The notes beneath the pieces were generated by a model, which was not told the origin of the DNA, did no database searches, and saw nothing but the letters and a program-made list of their open reading frames with translations. Source: a bacterium (GTDB lineage: Bacteria; UBP14; UBA6098; JAFGQG01). From it: 13,693 nucleotides of DNA. Every line of letters starts with the position of its first letter. Positions within the stretch are counted from its first letter, which is position 1. The stretch is taken from assembly GCA_016930435.1 (NCBI GenBank), contig JAFGGQ010000091.1:1-13693 (forward strand), given 5' to 3'. Shown here one piece after another: positions 5,999 to 13,327 of this stretch. The translations under genes and the position numbers were made by a program.

Positions 5999-8821
5999 AT
6001 GAAATACCAGCTTTGGTTATTATTAACAATTGTATTCCTGGTAATCTTCCAGGGACTCTCTCCCGGCCAGTCCCTGACTGGTGTACGCCCCAACGGGATG
6101 GGCGGAGCGTTCACCGCTATTTCAAATGACGCTAACGCCCTGGAATGGAATCCGGCAGGGATCGCCACCTACCGGGATCACACCTTCCTGGGTGACTACT
6201 CACGGTTATATTGGGGGGTGGATAATGACAATCTCAACGAAAGCTTTGTGGGTTACGTCCATCACCTCAGCCCGTTTTCAGCGGGATTGAGCTTCAAGTC
6301 CCTGTTTACCCGGATCTACCGGAAAAATATATTAGGTATTACCGGCGGCCGTGAAATACTGCCCGGACTATCCGCCGGACTGAGGCTGAGATTGATCATG
6401 GATTCATTCAACCAGGCAGAATTCTCATACGTTAGCGGCGAGGATACCAATCCCGAAGATGATCCCGTTTTCGATAACGGCATGAAAAAAACTGCTTTCA
6501 CTATCGATGCCGGTGCATTGATGCAGCCCTTACCGCAACTTCAGGTAGGCTTGAGCATCAATAATATTATCCCGCCTGATATGGCCCTTAATCCCGACCT
6601 TAACCAATACCAGGATAACAGCAGTAAAGAGACGGTGCAAGTTCGCTTAGGATTAGCTTATGATTATAAGGACTATTTTACCCTGTCCACCGATGCGGTC
6701 TATAACACCCAATCCGTTGGGGGCGAGAGTATTGGGCTTGCCCTTGGTATTGAAAGCTGGAAGTTTTTGCAGTATAACCTCGGCTTGCGAACCGGGATCG
6801 ACTTCAATCACTTCTTTTCTGCCGGGTTCAGCTACTTGATCAACCTTCCCTTTCCGCTCCGCATCGATTATTCCTTCTTATATCCCATCTCGGAATTGGG
6901 AAAAGCAGGTATGAATACCCATAAGATCGGCCTCTCGGTTGGAATCAAGCCAAAAGAAAAACTGCCCGATCTGATTCCGTTGAACGCAGCCTTTGCCTCC
7001 GGATCAACCTATGTTGGCGAACCGAACCTGCTCTCGGTAGAGGTGGGCAACCAGGGTCAGACCGGAACTGAAGATTTTATTGTAGCCCTTTATGAGGTTT
7101 GCGAAAAGGATTATAAATTACTGGAAACCAAGGTAATAAGCGGATTAAGCCAGGAAAAAAGCGGGAAAGTAGAATTTGTAATTACCGCCGAAACCACAGG
7201 TGAGAATGCATTCTCGGTGATGGCAGACGATAATGGTGAGAGGGGTCCTGAGAGGCCTAAAGGTGAGGTTCGGGAACAGGATGAAAGCAATAATTCCCTG
7301 TCCGTAAATTACTTGACATTTGAAAATATTGATGGTAAAGTAATTCTGGACCCCGGGGTACTCGTGATGAATAAGATGCTCTATATTAATGAAGAGGAGG
7401 CAATCGTTCCTGTTATTTACTTTGAGCCTAACAAGGCTGACGTGGATCCTCGTTATTACTGGCTTCTGGAACTGATGGCGGAACGGTTAAAGCGCAATAC
7501 CGATGCGGTACTGATCGTAAAAGGCTTCTACCATCCCGAAACCGATGACCGGAGTCAGGAATCCCTTTCCTGGCAACGGGCACAGAATGTCAAGGAGCGA
7601 ATAATCGAGTTCAATCCGGGGATCTCCGACCGGGTAAGGGCGCCACGCAACCATGACCCTGCCGCGCCCCGTATAAGTCTGAGCAAATACGTCAGCAAGG
7701 AGGAAGACATTCCCCTTGTTTACAGCGAGAACCGAAGGGTTGAGCTGGAGATCGATTTTAAAACCAGGGAGGACTTCATCGCTCCCGATTTCTCCGAGGT
7801 GGATATCAAGCGAATTTCTACCAAAGCCAAATCAAGTCTTCAAAACAATCCACTGGCTCAGCTTATCGTGCTTGTAGGCAAGGATATTGAGGCTAAAAAA
7901 GCTTACGAGGTTAAATCTCAATTGCTCTCAAATCTGCCGCCGGAACTAGGAAACCGTGTTTTCTTCTCTATCGTCCCTCACGATCAGGACCCCCGGAGTA
8001 TAATGATACAATTGCGTGGCGAGGAGATCCTTTACCGCGCTAAAGCGGTTCATTCTGCATTGGATTACGAGTATTTTGGGAAAGATGATACCGATATCAA
8101 GGTTTCTGCCAGCGGCGCCATCGAGAGATACCGGGTTGATATCCTGGATCTTGATGGTAATGTTTTCGTCAACCTGGGCGAAGGGGATGGTGAACCGCCA
8201 TCCAGTATAAGGTGGGACTGGAAGGATAGCGGGGGCAACCTGATCTCCGCGGATAAGAGCTATATTGCCCGGTTAGAGTTGGAGGATGTCCTTGGTTCAC
8301 GTAAAACCATATACAGCCAGGACACCCTGAATATTGAGGTGAAGGAGGAAGTGGACCGCACCGATCGCATCCTTATCGTGCAGTTCATCTTCAATGAGGC
8401 TGTTGCACGCTCACGGTTCTTTGTGGATCGCCTGGAATACGTTGCGAACCTGATCAGTGATTATGCCCAAAAAAAGAGCAAACACGCGGAGGTCATCGTT
8501 GAGGGGCACACCGATATCACCGGCCTGAATAACCGTAATCTGCAGTTGTCCGACGAGCGTTCGCTGGAAGTCTTCAATAATCTTATGGAATACATTGCGG
8601 TAATAAATGGGCTCGAGAGCCCTGAAGCTGCAGAAGCCTGGCTGAAAGAAAACGATGTAAAATTGAAACGGGAAGTATATTCCTGGGAAAAACCATATAA
8701 GGTAAACGTATGGAGGGATGGAGAACTCCAGGAGATACTGCTGGGCAACAACGATTTTCCGGAAGGACGAACCATCAACCGCAGGGTGATCATCCAGATC
8801 AAAATGGAAGAGGAGTTTTAG
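5999..8821 (+). CDS. outer-membrane PorV-like barrel fused to CARDB, OmpA (two) and FlgD-like domains
   Basis: This 940-residue envelope protein has a signal peptide (about 1-23). Residues about 24-318 look like a PorV/PorQ/FadL-type beta-barrel (GVRPNGMGGAF, NDANALEWNPAG, alternating strands). A CARDB-like domain follows (about 322-440; LPDLIPLN, EQDESNNS), then an OmpA-like domain (about 468-586; IYFEPNKADVD, SLSWQRAQNV, NRRVELEI). Next are a segment I cannot assign (about 600-690), a FlgD-like Ig domain (about 708-780) and a second OmpA domain (about 790-936; VEGHTDITG, NLQLSDERS, NRRVIIQI). The second OmpA domain keeps the Asp839 and Arg854 expected to bind diaminopimelate in peptidoglycan. 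An ATG at 5984 would add five residues, but GGAGA at 5986-5990 sits 8 nt before the ATG at 5999 and the signal peptide starts cleanly there, so 5999 is preferred. It likely assists or anchors the upstream surface protein; this is inference from neighbourhood and domains. Confidence 0.87.
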   Translation: MKYQLWLLLTIVFLVIFQGLSPGQSLTGVRPNGMGGAFTAISNDANALEWNPAGIATYRDHTFLGDYSRLYWGVDNDNLNESFVGYVHHLSPFSAGLSFKSLFTRIYRKNILGITGGREILPGLSAGLRLRLIMDSFNQAEFSYVSGEDTNPEDDPVFDNGMKKTAFTIDAGALMQPLPQLQVGLSINNIIPPDMALNPDLNQYQDNSSKETVQVRLGLAYDYKDYFTLSTDAVYNTQSVGGESIGLALGIESWKFLQYNLGLRTGIDFNHFFSAGFSYLINLPFPLRIDYSFLYPISELGKAGMNTHKIGLSVGIKPKEKLPDLIPLNAAFASGSTYVGEPNLLSVEVGNQGQTGTEDFIVALYEVCEKDYKLLETKVISGLSQEKSGKVEFVITAETTGENAFSVMADDNGERGPERPKGEVREQDESNNSLSVNYLTFENIDGKVILDPGVLVMNKMLYINEEEAIVPVIYFEPNKADVDPRYYWLLELMAERLKRNTDAVLIVKGFYHPETDDRSQESLSWQRAQNVKERIIEFNPGISDRVRAPRNHDPAAPRISLSKYVSKEEDIPLVYSENRRVELEIDFKTREDFIAPDFSEVDIKRISTKAKSSLQNNPLAQLIVLVGKDIEAKKAYEVKSQLLSNLPPELGNRVFFSIVPHDQDPRSIMIQLRGEEILYRAKAVHSALDYEYFGKDDTDIKVSASGAIERYRVDILDLDGNVFVNLGEGDGEPPSSIRWDWKDSGGNLISADKSYIARLELEDVLGSRKTIYSQDTLNIEVKEEVDRTDRILIVQFIFNEAVARSRFFVDRLEYVANLISDYAQKKSKHAEVIVEGHTDITGLNNRNLQLSDERSLEVFNNLMEYIAVINGLESPEAAEAWLKENDVKLKREVYSWEKPYKVNVWRDGELQEILLGNNDFPEGRTINRRVIIQIKMEEEF

Positions 8822-8842
8822 ACCTTTCAGTCAAAATAATAG

Positions 8843-8870
8843 TTGACATTTGAAGCCTGGTCTGTAAATT
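8843..8870 (+). promoter_or_regulatory. candidate promoter of tRNA-Val
   Basis: TTGACA at 8843-8848 is followed after 16 bp by TAAATT (8865-8870), which matches four of six bases of the -10 consensus. It lies 22 bp before the mature tRNA start and 21 bp after the upstream stop codon. The tRNA can therefore have its own transcript rather than depend on read-through from the barrel gene. No terminator is visible between the two. Confidence 0.5.
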
Positions 8871-8891
8871 AAGCGTTTTGTTTTTAGAGAT

Positions 8892-8966
8892 GGGCGACTA
8901 GCTCAGTTGGTTTAGAGCGCCTGCCTTACAAGCAGGAGGTCAGAGGTTCAAATCCTCTGTCGCCCA
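8892..8966 (+). tRNA. tRNA-Val (anticodon UAC)
   Basis: The sequence folds as a complete cloverleaf. The acceptor stem is GGGCGAC (8892-8898) with GTCGCCC (8959-8965). The D stem is GCTC (8901-8904) with GAGC (8915-8918). The anticodon stem is CCTGC (8920-8924) with GCAGG (8932-8936) around the loop CTTACAA. The T stem is AGAGG (8942-8946) with CCTCT (8954-8958) around TTCAAAT. Anticodon TAC at 8927-8929 reads GUA valine codons and, with wobble modification, the other GUN codons. The discriminator base is A8966. CCA is not encoded, since TTTTG follows, so it must be added by nucleotidyltransferase. Confidence 0.96.
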
Positions 8967-9167
8967 TTTTGAATATTGATTCTCACATCTGAATAATCTT
9001 CCGCACTGTCCCTTCACCGGACTTGCCTCCCCAGCGCAAGCATGGAGTTAAGAACAAAGGACTTGATTAAAAACAAGTTGCAAGACTTAAGTCTTGCTAA
9101 ACTTCAATCAAATCAGGTTCAAAGGGACAATCAAAATCGAATGGAGGCAGTCCAGATTTTTCCGGGG
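8967..9167. other. gene-free convergent intergenic stretch with nested and crossing inverted repeats
   Basis: About 200 bp between the tRNA and the photolyase stop codon hold no credible gene. Three inverted-repeat sets are visible. TGTCCCTT (9007-9014) matches AAGGGACA (9122-9129). GGACTTGCCTCC (9019-9030) matches GGAGGCAGTCC (9143-9153) with one bulged T, and the right arm is followed by ATTTTT (9156-9161). The central 18-bp palindrome is listed separately. The two outer pairs cross rather than nest, so they cannot all form one simple hairpin. A decayed repeat element or a structured RNA are both possible. Confidence 0.5.
9069..9104 (-). terminator. likely intrinsic terminator of the photolyase transcript (palindromic hairpin)
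   Basis: A perfect 18-bp palindrome GCAAGACTTAAGTCTTGC (9080-9097) is extended by AAGTT (9075-9079) pairing with AACTT (9100-9104), with a 2-nt bulge. Read on the minus strand, the stem is followed directly by GTTTTTAATC, the usual U-tract arrangement. It lies 63 bp past the photolyase stop. A further outer pairing, TTGATT (9063-9068) with AATCAA (9106-9111), is possible. On the plus strand no T-run follows this stem. The palindrome could alternatively be a dispersed repeat or a protein-binding site. Confidence 0.55.
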
Positions 9168-10526
9168 TTATGATTTGTTCTTTAGTTCAGCAATTCTATT
9201 TACATAAGCATCTATGTCGAATTTTCTTTTGAGACCATTTGCATTCATATATCTAACATTGCCAAAGACAGGGCGTTCTTTCCAGGGACGGTCATGTTTG
9301 CCGAAGCACCAGGCCACTCCGGCAAAGCCATTGGGATCCCTTCCGTCCAGTTCATATTTATTGTTCAGGTAAAGAGTAATTTCGTAAGCCTGGCGAGGAG
9401 ACTCAGTCCATTCCAGGATCTTCTTTCCCCAGTACATTCTCATATAACCGTGCATCTTCCCGATGATAGTCATTTGAGTTTGAGCGGCATTCCAATAGGG
9501 GTCATGGGTCTGGGCATGTTCGAGTTGCGATAAGGAGTAGATATATTCCCGCGGGTCAGTTCGATGCTCTTCAAGGGTATTCAGTGCCCATTGGGGAAGG
9601 CAACCATAGGAATCATAAAAACGGTTATAATTTACGAAATTCATGCTCAATTCCCGGCGGATGATCAATTCTTCCAGGAAGGCTTCCTTACCGGGTGAAA
9701 GTAAATCAGCACAGCGAAGGGCGACATAAAGGGGGGAGATCTGCCCAAAATGGAGGTAGGGACTTAGATTAGAACAGTAATCCTTAGTCGGATCATTTCG
9801 CATGTTGTCAAAATGATCGAGTTTATGTTCGATGAACTGATCCAGCAGCTCCTTAGCGCGACTGGTTCCACCTTTAAATATGGGACTGGGAGTTACTTCC
9901 TGATTGATTTTGAGTCGATTTAGAGTCTGGTTTGGGCTATTCAGGTCGGTACTAACCAGGTCAAAATCCAGGGAAGATCGTGTTAGACTAGCTTTATCCA
10001 AGGGCTTCAGGTGTTCATTCAATTGGCGCTGGAGTTTTTTTCTGATCGTTGCCGCCGCATATTCCTCCTTCGAAGAGACGCTTTGGACCGGCACGATAAC
10101 CTCTGTTTCGACCTCGATCATACTGCAAGGAATTCTCTGCGCAACGTAAGATCTCCAGTCTTTCTGCACTCTAAGATAGCCCCTGTCAACCACCAAGAGG
10201 TCAGCTTGGGAAATAAGATTCAATATCCCTTCAGTAGGGGATATTAGCTGCACTGCCAGCCTGATACCGCGGTTTTGAAGGGCTTTCTGTACCTCGCGCA
10301 ATCCTTCCAGCATGAAGCTGTAGTGCCGTAGATTCGCTTCCGGAAACTGGTCCGTTATGCCAAAGAATACAAGCAGCGGCTTATTCCGCTGGTTGGCTAA
10401 TTCAACGGCATATTCCAGGGCGTGATTGTATTCTTCGCGCTGAGCAGCCTGCATCCAATAGAGCAGGTATTTTTCGTCCCTTACCGGATTTTTATTAAGG
10501 ATTTTTATCCGTTCTGGATGGATCAC
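9168..10526 (-). CDS. phr: class II deoxyribodipyrimidine (CPD) photolyase
   Basis: This 452-residue, full-length flavoenzyme uses blue or near-UV light to split cyclobutane pyrimidine dimers in DNA. The class II signature is clear. The N-terminal alpha/beta domain has YWMQAAQREEYNHALEYA (23-40) and FPEANLRHYSFMLEGL (61-76). The FAD-binding helical domain has LSPYLHFGQISP (254-265), IRRELSMNFVNYN (289-301), HDPYWNAAQTQM (341-352), MRMYWGKKILEW (362-373) and YELDGRDPNGFAGVAWCFGK (391-410). Trp345, Trp366 and Trp373 have the same spacing (21 and 7) as the electron-transfer tryptophans of the Methanosarcina mazei enzyme (360, 381, 388). The start is GTG: TAA lies two codons upstream in frame, no earlier ATG exists, and GAGG sits 10 nt before it. 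It follows the metalloprotease-like gene after a 161-bp gap and ends before the palindromic terminator. Confidence 0.96.
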   Translation of the reverse strand: MIHPERIKILNKNPVRDEKYLLYWMQAAQREEYNHALEYAVELANQRNKPLLVFFGITDQFPEANLRHYSFMLEGLREVQKALQNRGIRLAVQLISPTEGILNLISQADLLVVDRGYLRVQKDWRSYVAQRIPCSMIEVETEVIVPVQSVSSKEEYAAATIRKKLQRQLNEHLKPLDKASLTRSSLDFDLVSTDLNSPNQTLNRLKINQEVTPSPIFKGGTSRAKELLDQFIEHKLDHFDNMRNDPTKDYCSNLSPYLHFGQISPLYVALRCADLLSPGKEAFLEELIIRRELSMNFVNYNRFYDSYGCLPQWALNTLEEHRTDPREYIYSLSQLEHAQTHDPYWNAAQTQMTIIGKMHGYMRMYWGKKILEWTESPRQAYEITLYLNNKYELDGRDPNGFAGVAWCFGKHDRPWKERPVFGNVRYMNANGLKRKFDIDAYVNRIAELKNKS

Positions 10527-10648
10527 TTTTTAAAGACCTCGATAGTAATGTTCAGGGCAATAGTATTTACCGGATTACCAAGTCCAACCTGATTAAATCC
10601 TAAACCGGCAGGCAGCTTCACCTTGGTCAAGCACATTGGGTGGATATA

Positions 10649-10682
10649 CCCAGGATAATTCACACAAGAATTGCAATGTCAA
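10649..10682 (-). promoter_or_regulatory. candidate promoter of the photolyase gene
   Basis: On the minus strand TTGACA (10682-10677) begins 5 bp after the end of the metalloprotease-like gene. About 16-18 bp further on is an A/T-rich stretch, AATTATCC, which could supply a weak -10 element. The resulting leader would be roughly 120 nt. The AGTTGACA octamer is the same as at 91-98 and 8841-8848. A weak hairpin (TGGGT at 10637-10641 with ACCCA at 10648-10652, no T-run) lies in the same gap and does not look like a terminator, so read-through from the upstream operon is also possible. Confidence 0.35.
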
Positions 10683-10687
10683 CTCTT

Positions 10688-11308
10688 TTATTCGGCTGAT
10701 GATTCCTTTTTTCCGGGAACACACCAGGCTCCTGATTTCGTTTTACTTATAGGACGAGGGTGGGAGTGATGGCTAAACATCATATATATAATCCATCCCC
10801 CATAGACCAGCCCGGCGATCCAGAATATCAGGCCTATTACTCTTACTAACACGGCAATGGAATGATCCGCATGAAGGAGATGCAATTCACCCAGGATAAA
10901 AGCCCAGTCATGAATAGCCTCTCCTCCGAAAGGGGTAACCAGGGGCAATTCCATAGCCTGAGCATCCCCAATATAAGTACTCACCTCGAATAGGTTAGTA
11001 GCTTCCCATCCCAATGAAACTGAAATGGCGAAGTAATCCTCCTGTTTAAGAAAAATAAAGATGGAGATCAGGGGAACCATGCATTGAAGGAGTGACCCTC
11101 CCGCCATTTCAATAAGCCTCCCGAAGGGCATAAATACGATATGACCCAACTCATGAATACCCAGATTTAGGTATCCAAAGAGGCTTTTATATTCAGGGTT
11201 TATCAGATGCCTTATCCCGATATAGACAAAAAACAGGAGCAGCAATAAGCGCAGGACTGGATTTTTTCCCTTTGCCCAGTCTCTGGTGTTCAAGAAGAAT
11301 TTTTTCAT
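10688..11308 (-). CDS. small multi-pass membrane protein with HELGH motif, putative M50-like metalloprotease
   Basis: This 206-residue integral membrane protein carries HELGH at 52-56, the HExxH zinc-binding signature, within a hydrophobic region (NLGIHELGHIVFMPFG). Hydrophobic segments lie near 19-35, 45-62, 70-87 and 150-178. Two later conserved-looking patches, NLFEVSTYIGDA (105-116) and GEAIHDW (129-135), offer Asp115, His133 or Asp134 as a possible third zinc ligand. The canonical site-2-protease LDG motif is not evident, so assignment to peptidase family M50 is tentative and the substrate is unknown. The C-terminal tail (about 179-206) is hydrophilic. The ATG lies 3 bp after the stop of the diguanylate cyclase gene, which suggests translational coupling. 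No strong ribosome site is visible; GGAT about 15 nt upstream is the best. The function might instead be structural or chaperone-like. Confidence 0.75.
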   Translation of the reverse strand: MKKFFLNTRDWAKGKNPVLRLLLLLFFVYIGIRHLINPEYKSLFGYLNLGIHELGHIVFMPFGRLIEMAGGSLLQCMVPLISIFIFLKQEDYFAISVSLGWEATNLFEVSTYIGDAQAMELPLVTPFGGEAIHDWAFILGELHLLHADHSIAVLVRVIGLIFWIAGLVYGGWIIYMMFSHHSHPRPISKTKSGAWCVPGKKESSAE

Positions 11309-11311
11309 TGA

Positions 11312-13327
11312 TCAGGTTTTATCCGATGAGTGGTCATAGTGGAGGTGATTATTCCTTCCTGAAGACTTTACCCTATATAAAGCTGCATCGGCTTGCTTGA
11401 TTAGATCGCTTGTATCATTGGAATCCTTTGGATACAAAGCATAGCCCATGCTAGTACTGATGCTAAGCTCCTTATCATCAATAAAAAGCGGTTCTCTAAT
11501 ACAATCAGAGATATGATCGGCAAATTTTTGAGCTTCCTTGAGGTCAGTGATCGTTTGGACCAGAATTACAAATTCGTCTCCTCCGATCCGGGCTACGGTG
11601 TCGTCCTTTCGAAGGTTTTTTCCCAGCCTCTCTCCAACAACCTTAAGCACTTTGTCTCCTCCTCCATGGCCATAGTTATCGTTAATTTCCTTGAAATAAT
11701 CCACATCGATCATCATGACCATAAAACCGCGTTTGTTTCTCCGGGCATTTGCTTCGGCCAGAGTCAGGCGGTCATAGAATAGTGTGCGATTAGGAAGCCC
11801 GGTCAGAGGGTCGTGTGTAGCCATGTGGAAAAGCTGTGTTTCCATTTGTTTGCGTTCAGTGATATCATCGAATACAGATACTATCTCACCGGAGGGGAGT
11901 TTGTAAATATAGGTTTCCCGCCATCCAACAGTACGTTCATCCCTATAAAAAGAGTCGCGGTTTCTTTCCGGAACACCTGTATTATATACTTTTCTAAAGG
12001 TTTCAAGGAGTCCAAAATCTTTCACTCCGGGAAGAGCATTAAGTACGCTTTGGCCGATCAAGCTGGCTTTGGATACCCGGTGAATTCGCTCACCAGCTTT
12101 ATTAAATTCTTTAATAATAAAATCTTCACCCTGGTTGAGGGGAGTGTAAACTGCCACTCCATTACTCATGTTATCAAAAAGTTCCCGATAGCGTTGTTCA
12201 CTTTCCTGAATAGCTTTCTCTGCTTTTATCCGTTCCGAAATATCATGCATAATACCCACAGACCCCAGAAAATGTCTGCCCCCGCCACTGCTTATTCCAT
12301 CATAGAGTCCGGTAGCATTGATCTCACAAAAGACCAGCTCTTCTCCCGTCTGGGGATCCGGTGAGACAGCATTATTCCGGACAACTCGGAGCAGAAGTCC
12401 GGTAGTTCGTCTGGAGCCGGTTCGGCGCTCATCAAAAAACCGGGGGATACTCCACTTTGAATCACCCTTATCCTTATTACTTAAAAAGCTATCACGGCTT
12501 ACAGTTGCCACATCTCTCTCATAGATAATTTCGGTGAAGTGTTTTCCTATCAAGTCCTGAGGATCATATCCCAGGTTTTTAATGGAATCATTTATAAAAA
12601 GGAAGTACCCCTCCGGATCAATTTCATAAACGATATCGGGTATTGTACTTACCAGTATTCGAAATCTCTTCTCGCTTTCCTTAAGGGCAATCTCGGTTTT
12701 CTTTCTTGCTCTTACCTCCTTTTCCAGTTGTTCATTACGAATTTCCAACTCAGAGGTACGATCGGCGACTATTTCCTCAAGGTGATCTTTATGGCTCTTG
12801 AGTTCCAATTCCGCCTGAACCCTTTTTGTAATATTGGTAATTACTCCAGCTACATGGTCTGGCAGTCCCTGTTGATTAAACTCAATTTCCTTTCTTTCAT
12901 TTACCCATATCACCTGTCCTCCCTTCTGGAGAATTCGATATTCTGCAAAGTGAGATTCGGGATTCCGTTTGCCCTGAATCAGATCATTATTTTCTGCTCT
13001 TAAGCGTTGCAGGTCATCGGGATGGACGATCTTTTCCCATAACCCGGTAGGATCAGTTTTCAATTCCTTAAGGTTATATCCTGTTAAAGATTCGAAGGAA
13101 GGGGAGATAAAATCATAGCTTTTACGCCTATAATCATAGCTGTAAACCACATCGGTAACTGAGGACAAAAATTTCCTGAACCTTTTTTCGGAGTCCCGCA
13201 AAGAGCTCTCCGTAAGCCGTTTTTCAATCCTGGATTTTATAATTACATAGATTATCCAGGCGAAGAATACGCCTGTTGCTATGCTTGAAACTACCAGGAA
13301 TATTTGTATTTGAATCTGTGTATCCAT
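11312..13327 (-). CDS. membrane-bound diguanylate cyclase with three PAS domains and GGDEF domain
   Basis: This 671-residue signalling enzyme is predicted to make cyclic di-GMP from two GTP in response to a sensed input. It has one N-terminal membrane segment (about 9-31), PAS/PAC 1 (about 45-170), a coiled coil (about 170-215), PAS 2 (about 218-368, with an insertion around 301-350), PAS 3 (about 375-493) and a GGDEF domain (about 500-660). The catalytic motif is intact (IGGDEF, 581-586), as are the metal Asp541 (MIDVDYFKEIND) and the inhibitory I-site RKDD (573-576) five residues before GGDEF. There is no EAL or HD-GYP domain. The start at 13327 (ATG, GGGGAA 10 nt upstream) is preferred over a TTG at 13387, which would add 20 residues inside the upstream gene. 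It overlaps the upstream membrane gene by 37 bp. The ligands of the PAS domains cannot be told. Confidence 0.93.
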   Translation of the reverse strand: MDTQIQIQIFLVVSSIATGVFFAWIIYVIIKSRIEKRLTESSLRDSEKRFRKFLSSVTDVVYSYDYRRKSYDFISPSFESLTGYNLKELKTDPTGLWEKIVHPDDLQRLRAENNDLIQGKRNPESHFAEYRILQKGGQVIWVNERKEIEFNQQGLPDHVAGVITNITKRVQAELELKSHKDHLEEIVADRTSELEIRNEQLEKEVRARKKTEIALKESEKRFRILVSTIPDIVYEIDPEGYFLFINDSIKNLGYDPQDLIGKHFTEIIYERDVATVSRDSFLSNKDKGDSKWSIPRFFDERRTGSRRTTGLLLRVVRNNAVSPDPQTGEELVFCEINATGLYDGISSGGGRHFLGSVGIMHDISERIKAEKAIQESEQRYRELFDNMSNGVAVYTPLNQGEDFIIKEFNKAGERIHRVSKASLIGQSVLNALPGVKDFGLLETFRKVYNTGVPERNRDSFYRDERTVGWRETYIYKLPSGEIVSVFDDITERKQMETQLFHMATHDPLTGLPNRTLFYDRLTLAEANARRNKRGFMVMMIDVDYFKEINDNYGHGGGDKVLKVVGERLGKNLRKDDTVARIGGDEFVILVQTITDLKEAQKFADHISDCIREPLFIDDKELSISTSMGYALYPKDSNDTSDLIKQADAALYRVKSSGRNNHLHYDHSSDKT

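Noticed and set aside
8830-8847. GTCAA (8830-8834) and TTGAC (8843-8847) as a terminator or operator hairpin
   Set aside because: The stem has only 5 A/T-rich pairs with an 8-nt loop and no T-run. It overlaps the -35 element and may be chance.
8967-9167. Integration (att) site or mobile element next to the tRNA
   Set aside because: I see no direct repeat of the tRNA 3' end downstream and no integrase or transposase gene in the window.
10637-10652. TGGGT/ACCCA hairpin as terminator between the HELGH gene and the photolyase
   Set aside because: The stem is five base pairs with no T-run on either strand.
11513-13003. Plus-strand open frames across the diguanylate cyclase gene (for example 11813-12364 and 12539-13003)
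   Set aside because: They are antisense to a well-supported gene with clear PAS and GGDEF domains, and their translations show no recognisable domain.
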